A stretch of DNA of 64,000 bases from Tetrapyrgos nigripes (GCA_013368315.1 JAACJM010000042.1:124001-188000); one strand, 5' to 3'; shown: positions 1-12,298, counted from the first letter of the stretch. The notes: generated by a model from the letters alone, not told the origin. Translations and numbers: made by a program.

Positions 1-143
1 CATTCACAAGGCGAGATTCAATAACCCCCGGTAGAACCTGTTACATTGGAGACTCGTAGATGGTATACAGTACAGAATTAATAAGTTAACTCGTCACAGA
101 AGTCGTACAGAAAGGACCCTCTAATAGTAATAGTGAGTGGAGT

Positions 144-1841
144 CTAGAACCTGAACTTTCCTCCGTTCCTTCCTCCGAATCCTCCTCTTCCAAATCCTCC
201 TTGTCCCTTGTTACCACCTCCAGCACCATTGTTTCCAGCGGCAGCATTGTTTCCAGCGGCAGCATTGTTTCCAGCGGCAGCATTGTTTCCAGCGGCAGCA
301 TTGTTTCCAGTAGCACCATTGTTTCCACCGGCGCCAGTTGCTGCTTGTGTAGCACCAGCAGCAGCTACAGAAGTAACGGCAGTAGCAGTCGCGTTATTAG
401 CACCAGCACCAGCGGCGGCACCTGCTGCTCCATTGTTAGCTGCTCCGCTGGCGTTACCAGCTGCCTTCCCTCCGGCTGCTCCAGCACCGGCACCAGTTCC
501 GGCTGTCACAGCGTTCGGGTCATCGCTGACCGTGAACTACGAAAAGAAATAAGTTTTGGTTAGGTCATCGCGAAAGACGAGAACATGATTCTGATACTCA
601 CGTAGACCATATCATCAAGAGATCCATGTTGGGCAACAGGAGCGAGGACTGGATGGTTTTAGCGTTTGATGAGCAGTGAAAATCACATTATGAACCCTAA
701 CTTACCTGGTTGATGATTCGCAGCAGCATTGATTGAAGCCATGCGGTAGGTACCAGCTGGAAGACCCTTGTCGATGTCAGCAGTTGCGATGTTGTTTGCG
801 TCTGCTGGGGTGTTGATGCCCTAAAACGACAATTAGTAAAGATAAACGCTATCGAAAGGAGGACATGCCTTGAAGTATGCGAATGATGTGGGGGTGGTAG
901 GCTCTGTATCGGTGAGGGAAGCGACAAAGTCGATGGTGACGTGCGAGTGACCGAAGATGAGACCTTGAGCGTTTAAGAATTGGGGAGCGGAGTAGTAGTT
1001 TGCCTGGGCGTTTACAAAGTTACCTAAACACCTTTTCAATCAGCGTGCGTGTCAAGCGAATCACTCGAGAGTAAACCATACCAAGCTGGATGTTCTTGAC
1101 CTTCATCTGGACGGTAAAGGCGGTGTTGGAGAGAATAACGTCGTTATTCTTGGGGAAGACGAACTTAGATGAAGGCATCTTGTCCTGAGCCGGAAGAAGA
1201 CCCATAGGCGCTGGGTTGCATGAGCCAGCGGCGTTTTGCTTGCCATCTGGTAAAAGATTATTGAGAAAGGAAGGGTGCAGCAAAGCTAGCTTCACTCACT
1301 GGTAATCTCCAGATCAGGCCTAGTAGCACAGAAGTTGATGAAGTTGTTGGTCGAAGTCAGAGAAGGACTTTGGTCTGAACAGAGGAGAGACAATTTTAGA
1401 CGATTAGTTCCAGCTGAGCAGCAACATACTCACTATCAACGGGAGGATCTGAAGGCATGGATGATAATCAGTGTGTATATCTTTGAGAGACGATAGTCTT
1501 TACTTACTGTTACCATCACTGGCAAATCCAGTGGCAATCACAGAGGGATCGAGAGTCGTGGAAGACTGAAGATCACCGCCAGCACCCCCTCCTCCTCCTG
1601 CAGCTGCACCAGCACCCGCATTGTTGGCTGCACCAGAACCTGCGTTGTTGCCCGCACCGGTAGCAGCGGTGGAAGTCGCAGCAGCGACGGCAGTGGCAGT
1701 GGCAGTACTAGCAGCACCCTTGCCTCCATTGCCTCCACCGAAGCCACCATTTCCGCCAAATCCACCTCTGTTACCTCGGAAATTTTGGGGAGCAGCAGAG
1801 GCGGCAATAGTCAAAGCGAGAACGACAAAGGAGACGCGCAT
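144..1841 (-). CDS. Secreted low-complexity protein of the agaric family often mislabelled 'ribosomal protein s17'
   Basis: The start at 1841 opens with a signal peptide (MRVSFVVLALTIAASAAP), followed by a Gly/Asn-rich stretch and Ala/Thr/Asn-rich linkers. The central conserved part (KMPSSKFVFPKN, LNAQGLIFGHSHVTIDF) and the HGSLDDMVY segment match a basidiomycete secreted family that I recall being labelled 'ribosomal protein s17' in databases; nothing in it looks ribosomal. About eight exons can be joined in frame: 1841-1508, a tiny exon near 1449-1435, then ~1375-1304, 1250-1084, ~1025-869, 820-708, 646-603 and 537-144. One intron appears to use a GC donor. The C-terminal exon carries an 18-bp repeat that encodes NNAAAG units. 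The biochemical role is unknown. An upstream in-frame TTG offers no better start. Confidence 0.8.
226..330. repeat. 18-bp coding minisatellite, about six units
   Basis: The decamer attgtttcca recurs at 228, 246, 264, 282, 300 and 318, an exact 18-base period. The inner units are nearly identical and the outermost have diverged. On the minus strand it encodes Asn-Asn-Ala-Ala-Ala-Gly repeats in the tail of the secreted protein. The unit is a multiple of three, so gain or loss of copies would keep the reading frame. Confidence 0.9.
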
Positions 1842-3475
1842 TTTTGTCAAAGATAAAAAAAGAGTAATTGGGATAAGAGAGGAATGAATGAAAATGAACG
1901 AAGAACGACGAGTTAACGAGTGGCGTCAAGCCAAAACACCAAATCAATGGTGGTATAAAGGAGTCTCTTGAAAGAGGGTAGAGGTCTACGAAGGGGGAAC
2001 TGGTCACAACTCGAGGAGCACTCTGTTAGTCCTTTTATGCCGGGGACTGAAACACAACCAATTGATTGGTGGTCAACAACAGAGCTTCGGGACATCTTTC
2101 TTCTCTGCCTCATCCCAAGTCATCGGATCCCAGCTAATACCGTACACCCTGAGGTTTGACGGCAGTGCTCGAAATAGAGCAATTGAATAAATGGATTGTA
2201 TTTGGTCCCGCCGCGATTGTTTCCTCGTTTTATTCGTCGATGAAAGTAACGTACTTGAGGCAGTTGCTTGTGTGGTCTTCATCTATAAACATATCCTTGC
2301 CAGCGCAATCATGATGGACTCTGGTACTAAGTACAGACTATGAGGAAACTAGGAAAAACAGCTTTGACTAGCTAGCAGTGAGCTTACCATGACGATGAAC
2401 ATCGTAGTTTGCTATTCGCCGTATGTTCAAACGACCAGACAGGTGACAGCGGATTCCACATGAAAACCAAATAGTTCGAGATGAATACTTTGGGTTTGTT
2501 CTCTCACCTTGCTGCGCGAATGCAGCGCTAAGAATCTCTGAGGTGAAAACCTGCCAGGGTTGTGGAAGAGCTGCGGATCATATATCAACCATGCATGTGC
2601 AGAATTCTGGAGAGAAGCGACTTCAGTTTTCTACTTACAAGAGACGTCCCACTTTCTCTAAATTCCTATTGGTTGCTCGTATGAAGCCGGACATAACATA
2701 CGGCGAAAGAACACCGCCATGATGCTTTGGTAGTTGTACTTTGGTCGGTTGTACTCGTCCACTGATGGTAGGAAAGCAAACTGTGGGTGGCTGTGCATAT
2801 AAGTTCTCCTCCTGCAGCTGCGGCCCCATCGCGTCGGGGTCGACTGGACAACGTCTTTCTTTCCATATTTTTGAATATCCTTCGACATCTTACTGCTCTA
2901 GATATCTCAAATGCTTTCAACAAGACCAGATCCAAAAGAACGGTTTGCAGACTTCGAGTTAAACGCGTCCGCGTATGCCAACACGCCGGTAGTCTGCACG
3001 GTGGCATGCAGTCTTTCTACATGACTTGTAGGGCCGCTGCGACGGGGGGCAAACCACAAGTCTACGGAGAAAAATAAACTTCTGTTGCTGTCCAGCAAAC
3101 GCTTCCAGCTCCCATGGAATCCACTTTCAGGTAAATTGCCTACGTGTCAAGACCACCTTGAGACCACCTTGAACTAAATTTTCACTGTAGTAATTAAACG
3201 AGGCACAATGTTCTCCCTTCCAATCAGAGTTTGCAGTTCGTAGCGTTCTGCATTGCTACCAAATTGCTACCAGTCAGAGATACCCGTCCCAGCTCATGAT
3301 TTGACGTTGATTAATTTAATGTCATAGCGGTGCGTTTTTGTAAAAATAGACAACATTCTACTATGTGCTGATGTTTTTTGTACTGAGGAAAGGCCCTTCG
3401 TAACTCACAGAGAGATTCGAGGACGCCGCCCAGCTCTAAAGATGGCGTCATATCACACAATCTCAGTGAGTTCAG
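1842..3475. other. Intergenic region, no gene recognised
   Basis: Open frames on both strands are short, lack splice-consistent continuation and match no family I recognise. The region must hold the promoter of the minus-strand secreted protein gene on its left and that of the plus-strand dioxygenase on its right, since the two are transcribed divergently. Confidence 0.5.
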
Positions 3476-5175
3476 ATGACTTCCGCTTCTTCGACTCTGA
3501 CAACCAACTCGACCATGTCCGGTCCTAATTTCCACAGTATCCCAGTCCTCGACTACTCCCTGTCCATCTCAAACAACCCTGATGACCGCGCCAAATTCAT
3601 CTCTCAGCTCCAAAATGCGCTTATCAACGTCGGCTTCCTCTATCTCTCCAATACGACGTCTGTAATCGAACAAAAGGTCGTCGATGAACTTGTTTCATAC
3701 ATACCCAAGTTATTTGAACTTCCACAAGGAGAAAAAGACAAGATCCGCATGGTCAATTCTCCACACTTTCTCGGATATTCGCGTTTGGGAGCCGAATTGA
3801 CCAAGGGACGTACTGACCATCGGGGTAAGTAAATCCTCAAAAAAAAGGAAAGAAGAAAGTGTAGTTACTGAAACATTCGCACTAAAGAGCAGTTTGATAT
3901 TGCGACTCCTCATGTGTCAAGGTGGAGGCCAGGTGATCCAGATCACTATAATGTCTGGGGACCTCCACAAGTACGTTTTCTTGTTCTTTTTTTCGGGGAC
4001 GCTGCTCCATTTGACGCTTCTCATACAGTACCCAGACGAATCAGTCATCCCCGGCTTCAGACATGCTATGGAAACATATCTATCCCAAGTAACCACTCTC
4101 GGATCACAATTCATCACCCTAATAGCACAGGCCCTCGGTCTTCCCCCAAGTGGACTATCCCAATTCTATGACATTCCAGAGCGGATGCAGCATCGAGGAA
4201 AGATTGTCAAATACCCTGTCCCAGATGCAAAATCTGATTCTAACCAAGGCGTTGGGCCTCATTATGATGCGGGTTTCTTGACTATTGTAAGTAAATTAGT
4301 GCCGCTGTGATGGGATTGAGAGGATCCGGATGTGTGGATTGACACTCACATATACCATCCGCATCCGCAGCTTCTGCAGGTTACGTCGCATCCTGGTTTG
4401 CAAGTCCAGAATCTAGCTGGGGAATGGATTGACGCGACTCCTATTCCTGGAACGTTTGTAGTGCGTAGTACTGTGTTATTCACTGCAATCAGCCTAGTTT
4501 GACGCTTTTTTCGAATTTTTATGCGTAGATCAATTTTGGACGAGGTGAATAATATTATCTACCAGGTTTCCACGGGCAAAGGCTCACTGTTTCATCCAGC
4601 GCTGGAGTTTGCTACCAAAGGGATTGCTCGTGCTACATCCCATAGAGTGCTTTCGCCTCCAGCTGATTCCACCACCCCACGATACTCTGTTCCTTTGTTC
4701 CACAACGTCGCACTTGATGTACGCGTAAGTGAACCAAAGTATCAGCTCGAATGTGAGTCCAGGATGTATCTTTCTTCTGCGTCGCTTACATTCGATGCTT
4801 TCAGTCCCTCCAGAAATCCTCAAACTACGCGACGAAAGAGGGTCGTTAGCAACCACTGATTGTACGTCGTTCTCCAAATACTTCCTTTGCTGCTTGTCCT
4901 TCCATTTACTCATCACATCACATCCGCTCTATGTAGCTATAAATTACTCCGAATTCGAGACCCAACCGTCAGGACAGGTGCAGTTAATGGGAAGGGTCAA
5001 GTACGTTTATTCTTTCTGACCTCACTACGGTTAATCTGGTTCACCGGGCTGACACGGTATCATGCATTGCGTGTGTATATGTAGGAGTCATCCAGACGTC
5101 GCACAACGACACTATCCTGAGTTGTTTAAGAGGTTTTTCCCGGATGGATTACCGGCGCAGGGCGTGGCGTATTGA
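3476..5175 (+). CDS. 2-oxoglutarate/Fe(II)-dependent dioxygenase, isopenicillin-N-synthase-like
   Basis: Nine exons join in frame: 3476-3824, 3888-3970, 4029-4286, 4371 to about 4460, 4529-4544, 4600-4752, 4805-4861, 4937-5000 and 5085-5175. The N-terminal DIOX_N part includes SIPVLDY and HFLGYSRLGAE. The catalytic jelly roll shows the iron ligands H-x-D (GPHYDAGFLTI) and the distal His in RATSHRVLSP, followed by RYSVPLF, whose RxS binds 2-oxoglutarate in this family. All expected motifs are present, so the enzyme is probably active. Fungal relatives act on diverse small molecules and the substrate cannot be read from the sequence. A second ATG at residue 14 (MSGPNF) could be the true start. 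Confidence 0.88.
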
Positions 5176-5984
5176 AGGCTTCTGGTGTGTATTCGGTGTG
5201 CGATTTCTGTAATCACTGTGTACAGTGGAAAATATGAGACCTCTTTTCTTCTTTCTCGAGAATGCATCTGAGTTTCAGTTTCCAAGAGTGCTCGTTCTGG
5301 CTCCTTTCCCGCAGAACTCAGCTGTGTATCGATGCAGGGGTGAATTTGTGGAGGAATCAGTGTACAAAGATGGAAGTCAGGATTCTCTCAACGTAGTCAT
5401 TTGGCCTCAGGATAAGACTCGTCCTATAGATAGGACGAAGAATTGGTCAATGGGCCGCTAGACGATCCAGGATACCTTGGATGAGCTATAGGCAGTAGAA
5501 CCAGTAAATTGGTAGAGCTGTATTCAACCTTGACTACACCGTGTAAGCTATTCTTGGAGTACTTAACAGTTCTACTTGCGGGCCACCTCGGGTCCTCGGC
5601 GAGGCAGATTACGTGACTTTTAATATCCCTCCCTCCCATCGAACGCGTACTACTAGTACCTCGGAAATCCAGTTTCTACGCGTCAAACTGCTCCGATCTT
5701 TGCATATAGGCCAACAGGACTGATATGACAAACACCGCCCTCTAGCGCTCGAAACTCTCGGCTTACAGTCAGCTCCCAGCACAACGGTCTTCTATCATCA
5801 AAGCACGAGTCAAGCTAAAGATCTATGACTAGATCATCATCCTAGGGTCAAGCAGCTTAGATGGTCGGAATCGGTCTTCTTGCTGCGGAAGGCGGAAGGA
5901 GGAGGAAAAGATCGTTAGTTTGATGAAAATCTGCATGCCACTAAGGCGTGTAGGAATGTGAGATGGCATCTGGTAAGGATATCC
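5176..5984. other. Intergenic region, no gene recognised
   Basis: This follows the dioxygenase stop. The open frames are short, with no recognisable domain, and no start is followed by a consistent splice series. It leads into the relic of the His/Asn-rich family. Confidence 0.45.
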
Positions 5985-6560
5985 GAGGGTCGTAGCTTCA
6001 TGGCAAGGCCACTCCCTACTTTCGTCATCCCTTTTTGACGACGTACACGATCACGTTCAGGATGCTCGGCACCTTTTGGACCCTGCTTCACGTTGTCCAT
6101 CGCCTTGACCACGCTATGCTGTTACAATGGTCCAAACCCATTATCCACTGTGGTGGTTGACCCAAGTATCCTCCCGCTTTGAAGTTTGGTCATCTCCCAA
6201 ATCAAGGATCCGAATCTGCAAAGCAAAGCGAACGCCGACACCAACCCCCAACCTGTCTTCCATCAACCGGGTCAACCTCAGGTAATTGTTTTACCAAAAC
6301 GACATCCTGAGGGTGATACTGATGCTTTTGCTTCATTCTAGGTCAGCGTTGTCAAGCGCAGAGTCAGACTCAGCAGAAGCCAATTATTCCAAACTGGCGA
6401 TAGCGGGTTGGTAGCAGGAGTATTTTCAAAGAAAAATAGGAAGGGTAAAGGGTGTGTATCCTTACCTCGTCTTTTTGAGCATATAATTGAATTTTCTTCG
6501 TTTATCTGGCAAAGCCCAAGATGGAGTGAGACCAGCTCTTTTCAACGTCCTTCAACATCG
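5985..6560 (+). pseudogene. Internally deleted relic of the His/Asn/Ser-rich gene family
   Basis: Positions 5990-6150 resemble the promoter of the paralogue at 9193 (compare the block from 8750: gcttcNtggcaNggccactc, then a shared run around 'gcgttcaggac'). Positions ~6260-6530 resemble the 3' end of that paralogue at 10290-10550. The shared 3' features include gtcaacctcag|gta, an 'atactgatgctt' branch-like run, cagagtcagactcagca, gggaagggtaaaggg|tgtgta and tttatctNgcaaagc. The first exon and the whole His-rich exon between these two parts are missing. The last splice acceptor, tctag in the paralogue, reads tctgg here, so splicing there would fail. I infer a duplicate that suffered a large internal deletion and then decayed. 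Confidence 0.7.
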
Positions 6561-9192
6561 ACTGTCTGGCGTCCACGAGGACCAAACATTCCTTCCACCC
6601 GTGTACCAACAATTTCAATGCAGTCACTAGCCATCCGCCTCAACCGTCTTGCGCATAACTAGGCAAAATCTGGTCAGCTTGTGGCCATTACCCTTGGACG
6701 ACACTCGAAAAGCCAGATGCACCACTTCCTATGAGTGGGTAAACCAAAATGCGGCGTTGACATCAGCCATGCAACACAACGACCATGTCAAGCATCACTT
6801 TGACTCCAAACACAATCCGCCGCCTGTTCAGTGTTGAGGGTATCGTACCTAGGAAACAGAAAGAAGATTACCTGTAGATAGGTGTTGACGGTAAATATGG
6901 GTGACTGGGTCCAGCATCTATGAAACCATTTGAGGCTGGACCATCGGTATGGATTGTATAAGAGAATCTCACTGGAAGCGGTTGGTGCAGTTCTGCGTTC
7001 AGTAGACAGGGGCGGTTGGCGGTGGTTGGGCATTTCTTTGGGATGATGCCGCCAGGTTCATTTCTTTTGGTTTTCTGGTTTGTTGACCCTAGGGGCGCTC
7101 TAAAAGACCTCAAGTTTACCTGTATATACGTTAATGCACAATCTGTTAAAGTCTCTTGCCCATGTACTAGATTAGAGATTAGATTTACGGTTTGCTCTGA
7201 GTAATCGCTTTTGACATACTAGATATGTACGATATCCGAATATATCCGAAGCCGGTTCACCTCCTACCGTCATCTCAAAACGCGACTTTTCCTCATGAAT
7301 CCATATCGCTACACGCCAGAAAGCTCTCGGATTTGCAAAGGGCATCTTCCTTTTCCATGCACCTCTAAGTCCCATCTTCCTAGCCCGGTGACCTGCGCGT
7401 GAACCCAGCAGGACGTGCTAAAATTTCCTCTCTACGACTTCTTTCAAACGACGGAGACACGTCCTCTACAGCCAAAAAGTCAAAAGACATACTCTTCGCA
7501 GAAACACAAGCCAATGCCGCATCAGTCTCTATTCTTGTTGGACGGACTGCATGCGTCGAGTCTGCAACTATCTCGATGTTGCGCCTGACAACTTGCCTGG
7601 TAAATGGAACTCGAAGGAGTTAGAGAGATAGTGTGGTCGTTGAGGAGACGTCAAAGTCCGTGTCGGTGGGAGAGGATAGTACATGGTTGGGACGGCATAC
7701 CTGGTAAGCTCCTTTCTACTAGGATCCAGAGATATACTGAGATCCTTCGACATCTTCCATTGGTCAAGTTGCTCAAGAAGAATGACCAATGTCCATCTGG
7801 TGCCGAATGGACATGAAGGAACAAGGATGATGCTATGTACCTTTAGTCACGTCCAGCGCTATCTGAAGGGTGCCGGAGTTGGTCTTAGGAACTATTTGGT
7901 CAGCCAGAGGATCTCAGTTACCACTACGAAGTTCGTTGACAAGTTGCTATCCAGTTTCTCTCCAGTTCTGGTAAGAGTCTCTAACGTAGCACCTGTATGT
8001 TTCGTTGACCGACCATAGAATGCGCCCTATGTGATAATCTGTTTTCCTCCTCGGTGGATTACGCTGCTCGTTTCGGTGAGTGCTCCGGATTTCGACTTAT
8101 ATTGTATATTAATAGTTCAGACTCCAGGTGATGAACTGGAGCATCTGAAGCGAAGGCCGTATGAGCTATGTGAGAAGCAGCAGAAGGATATAGTTGCAGC
8201 GCATAGCTCACACTTCTAGGGTCCATCAGTCTTCACAAGCAATACGAGCCGAGAAAGATGAAGAGATTATTCTGACGCATGTGTGGTGCTTTATATTTTC
8301 TGCTCGTCTATTGTGCCACTCGGAAAATACGAGAAACAATGTGATCCTTCATCTTTTCAACTTCATATTCGCTCGCTAATATTCCTAATATTCCCAGCAG
8401 CGTCAGTGGAATTTAGGGCCGTAGAGAAGGAGAGTACGGCGTTCGCTGATCACTCAGGTAGACGCGTTACATGAGCATTGGTCGCTGAGATGTGAATCAG
8501 GTATTCTCGCTATCATCTATGACCCTGCTGAAGACCAGTAAGATTTACCCGGAGTCTAACACGAGGCTTCATTATCTTATGATTCCTATAAGTGCAGTGG
8601 ATGAATTAATCGGAGACTCGGATACGATTGCAGATGAAAGGGTGGCAGACGAAAGAGGGTATCTAGGAGGAGGAGGATGACTTGGACGTATGCAGTAGTG
8701 TCGGATCCAGTCTGGGATGTCGGTCTGACTCTTGCGCACAGCTACAATCGTAGCTTCGTGGCAGGGCCACTCACCATTTGGTCACCCTTGCCCAACCCTG
8801 TCTTCAACCACATACGCGTCTATCTATCTAGCGTTCAGGACTTTCGGTACCTTTGCCATCTTCTTACCACGCTATACCCATCAGGCACAAAGGCCCATTA
8901 TCGATTTTGGATTTTTGCCTAGTTTAGGAACTTGGACGGCCCAATTGTTCCCCTTTGTGTCGACAAGGCTCCTTTTGGAAAAGACCTGTGTTGATTTTTT
9001 TGTTTGTTCTCGCACGTATTTAAGTTCATCGACGCGGTTTTTGTTTGATTCCCAACCATCATCGACTTTTGTTGAGCCTTCGCTTCCCGGACCCCCGGCG
9101 TATCAGTTTTGGTCCTAGCCCGGGTAATACACTCCTCCTCCTCCTCCTACTTCCGATATTCTTCTCTTCTCTATTCTCCTGGGAACAGAACC
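6561..9192. other. Gene-poor stretch with possible coding relics and the promoter block of the next gene
   Basis: No intact gene could be assembled. Short open pieces at about 7400-7620, 7690-8020 and 8030-8220 look weakly protein-like (for example the Glu/Lys-rich piece ending HLKRRPYELCEKQQKD), but they have stops between them and no recognisable family, so they may be decayed exons. From about 8740 the sequence is shared with the relic near 5990 and, more weakly, with the region before 12299. It is best read as the promoter of the family member at 9193. Confidence 0.4.
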
Positions 9193-10584
9193 ATGGTCTC
9201 CTCTCCGACCTCTTCCAATGAACCGTCTACTAAAGACACTCCATCATTTCCGAGTCGGACTGAAAACAAATTGAAAAGGAAGGCTGAAGACGATAGTGGT
9301 CTTGATCGTCAACGGTGCGTGTTTTTTCAATTCATTCTGGTTCAACGACCGTTTGTTGATTGCGTTCTGTCCTATCCTATCCTATCCATTCCATTCATCC
9401 CATCTACCTACATTTTATGCTCTTATGGTGATACAGCCGCGTCAACCTCAACCTGAGGACCTTCAATTCTAGTGCCGCAGTCTCAAGTCTAGTCATTCCC
9501 GATTTCGCGCCTACCGCTCCTGCCGTTTGCACTCCCGTCGTTTCCAAGGCTTCCCGGGACGTATGGTCAGGATCAGCGACTCCAGGATTTCTAGGCGGAC
9601 TACCGCTAGGCCGGGCTGCACCAGCACCGGAATTAGCAGTGGTAGCAGCACGTCCGGGTCAAGGTGAAGGTCCAGTCCCTAACAGAGACGATGAAAACGA
9701 CGGCGCCGGCACCCAGCCCCAGACAATAAATCCTCGACAATCACAGTTGCAATGGCCGTCTTGGGAACAAAGCAGGGATTCCAATCAGAATCAAGAGTCC
9801 GAGACCGCTCCGGACTCGACGGATGCGGGTAGTTCTACTTCCGGTGGGGGTGAAGGCGACGGGGTGCATTATCATATCCAAAACCATTACACCTATAACA
9901 CCTATAACAACGACTTGAGGCACGCAGTGGTTAACAGCAACAATCACAACGACACCAGTCACAACGACCGCAGCATACACGATCACAGCAACATTACTCA
10001 TTACCACGTCGCTCCGAACAACTTTTCAGAGCTATATGGCATTCCAGTTGCTAGTGCTCCGAGTGCTGCCGCTTCTGCTTCTGATGGTCAAATCCCTGGC
10101 ATTCCCAATGGCGTTGGCGTTGACCCAAGGAAGCAACCTGGTCATGGTTATCCTCCGAACCAGGGCCATATCTCAAAGCAATCTGGTCGTTTCAACGACA
10201 TGCGGTGTCCACCGCTCAGCCACAACTTGGACAATCTTCATACGAACCAGCGAGGCAATTCCAACGCCAATGTCAACCCCCAATTCACCTTCCGCCCAGC
10301 GAGTCAACCTCAGGTAATGAGGAACTCAACGGAGTTCTGAGCATGATACTAATACTTCTGCTTTCTTCAGGGTCAACGTAGTCGAGCTCAGACTCAGATT
10401 CAGCAAGAGCCGATTCCACCTCAAGCTAGCGGGAGCGGGAGCGGTCAAAACAAAAAAGGGAAGGGTAAAGGGTGTGTATTCTGGCCTCGTCCTTTTGCGC
10501 ACATAACTGACTTCATTTCGTTTATCTAGCAAAGCTCAAGTTGAAGATGGAACCGAGGCGTCTGAGCTGCCGTCAGTGGACTGA
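9193..10584 (+). CDS. His/Asn/Ser-rich hypothetical protein, tandem family copy A
   Basis: Four exons fit in phase: 9193-9314, 9437-10313, 10371-10471 and 10530-10584. The protein opens with a Ser/Thr-rich segment and a basic patch (NKLKRKAEDDSGLDRQR) that is split by the first intron. After a Pro/Ala-rich linker comes the family core GVHYHIQNHYTYNTYNN, followed by a run of NNHNDTSHNDRS-like His/Asn/Asp repeats. The tail is Gln-rich and basic (KKGKGKG). I see no domain known to me. Such His clusters could bind metal, but that is only inference. Copy B at 12299 shares the first intron position and phase, the basic patch and the YHxHNHxY core. The last exon may instead splice on to the block at 10632. 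Confidence 0.6.
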
Positions 10585-10631
10585 TTCGATGCCACGCTCG
10601 CTTGACACCAATTTCTTTTCTCTCTTTCTAG

Positions 10632-11168
10632 AGTCTCGTCAAATTCTCTTTTAAAACTTATTCTTCAACAATTCACAATATCAACGTTCAGTATCACAGC
10701 CCTCCAGATAGTCCGACCTTCCCGCTAAATCATCCACCCTTCAATCGAAACGAATATCAATACATCCGCCTATCGTCCGAAACTTCAACAGCTTCGACAC
10801 CCTCCGCTTTCAACAAGTTTCCTCTGGACTCCCTGGACCCATTTTCATGGTCCACTGTCAGAGGGATAGCCGCCCCGAAAGTCTGTGCGTGGAAATACAA
10901 GGACGAGACGAGTTGTAACGAGATGCTCCACGGCTTCAACGTCGACCATACACACAAGCTGCTGCGTGACCCCAAGACAAAGAAAATCCACTGCAGATGG
11001 CAAAATTGTTCTGCCTCGGTGCAGTCCAAGAATTGGGGTCAACACATGAATCACCATCTTGGTGTTATGTACATGTGGGGTTTGTGTTCCAAAACATATG
11101 TGTCTAAGAACAAGATGCATAAGCGTGTGCAGACGAAAAGAGAGGCAAAGGAGGAACCGGACGGGTAA
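10632..11168 (+). CDS. C2H2-like zinc-binding hypothetical protein, or 3' exon of the preceding gene
   Basis: The frame is open from a splice acceptor (ctttctag at 10624-10631) to the TAA at 11166-11168. The acceptor itself contains an in-frame TAG, so an upstream exon must supply the start. Pro/Ser-rich sequence leads into a Cys/His module: KVCAWKYKDETSCNEM, then CRWQNC...WGQHMNHH, then a weaker CSKTYVSKNKMHKR. This is the spacing of agaric C2H2-type fingers with a degenerate last finger. The first in-frame ATG (10923) would cut the first Cys pair, arguing against it as the start. It could be spliced to exon 4 of the gene at 9193 through a weak donor near 10576. Copy B has no equivalent downstream. 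Confidence 0.5.
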   Translation, partial: SLVKFSFKTYSSTIHNINVQYHSPPDSPTFPLNHPPFNRNEYQYIRLSSETSTASTPSAFNKFPLDSLDPFSWSTVRGIAAPKVCAWKYKDETSCNEMLHGFNVDHTHKLLRDPKTKKIHCRWQNCSASVQSKNWGQHMNHHLGVMYMWGLCSKTYVSKNKMHKRVQTKREAKEEPDG

Positions 11169-12298
11169 AGCTGAGGCGCTTCGTGGTTGGACAGACTGGG
11201 ATAGGCCCTTTCCCGTTGGATGGGGTTTAGCTCGCTGGTCTGGTCTGTCTTTGGAGTTTTCTTGGATTTTTCTTTTCTTTTTTTCATGTTCATTTCATTT
11301 CTGTCGTTGGAAGGGTTGCTTTTCCCGGGGAGTTGTAGAGTATAGTAGAGTATAGTAGAATCTTTATTAGTCATTAATGGACATGTAGATGTACAGTTTG
11401 CTTTGGAAATTTGCTTTGTACAATGATTTCGGATTCTGCTAGACTAAAGCGACGCGTGACCTTGAAAAATCTTGTTTTCTTCCTCCATCACCTTCAAGGT
11501 CGACTCCTTATCCCAAACTCCCAAACTCATTTCTTTCCGCATGACTCCTCCAGACTTTGCCGATGGAAAGGTCCATTGTCTTCTACGCACTTGAAGCAGG
11601 CTTGTCCAATGACCCTAACGACCTACTGATATGAAAGGATAGGACAGGACAGACAAAAGGTCTTTTGGATTGTCCGGGAAGCATCCAAAGGCGATTATGG
11701 TCTTGTAGAAGAGCAATACATAGCACCTGAAAATAGCTTTCATTAAAGCACCGGTGAGCTACCTCTCAGTGGTCTACGAAGTTCTCTTCCGGTAAACCCA
11801 GATGCACAAGTAGCGATAGAAGAAGCGGGTTGTAATGCATGCAGAAGCCTAGGCTAAAAAAAGAAGATAGGTCACCGAGGAAGCATTTCGGTATGTGTCT
11901 CCTGCTATGACCGGGAGGTATGCTCATAGCCAATTTCTTTTGATTGTCTTTGGAATTCTCTCTTCCTTTGTTTGCAAATCCTTCCGAACATTTCGTCGAT
12001 TTTCAGAGTCCTCGTCACCTTTCAGAGTCCTCGTCACCTTTCGAGCCCGTTTTTGGTCCTCGTCCGCCGTCTTGACCGCGCTATGGCCATCGGCAGTGAT
12101 CCAAAACCACTGCTTCTCTACTTTGGTCGTAGACGGGTCAAAATTCCCTTTGTCATGGAGATTAGTGCTTTCTCTTGAACGACCCTTTATTCTTGTTTAC
12201 CCGACGTGTACATAAAACACGTCGACGTTCTTGAGCCATCATTCAGTCTTATTGCTATTCTTCAACCTCGGCTTCGACTCTTCTCTGTTTTTTTCGTA
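11169..12298. other. Intergenic region with promoter-like block before copy B
   Basis: No gene is recognised. Positions ~12040-12230 resemble, piecewise, the promoter blocks near 5990 and 8850 ('cgccNtcttgaccNcgctatg', and a 'ccctttgt' run followed by cgtgta...taa..cgtcgacg). The resemblance suggests that promoter and gene were duplicated together. Confidence 0.45.
12001..12038. repeat. Perfect 19-bp tandem duplication
   Basis: tttcagagtcctcgtcacc occurs at 12001-12019 and again directly at 12020-12038. It lies about 260 bases upstream of the copy B start, within its presumed promoter. Confidence 0.9.
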
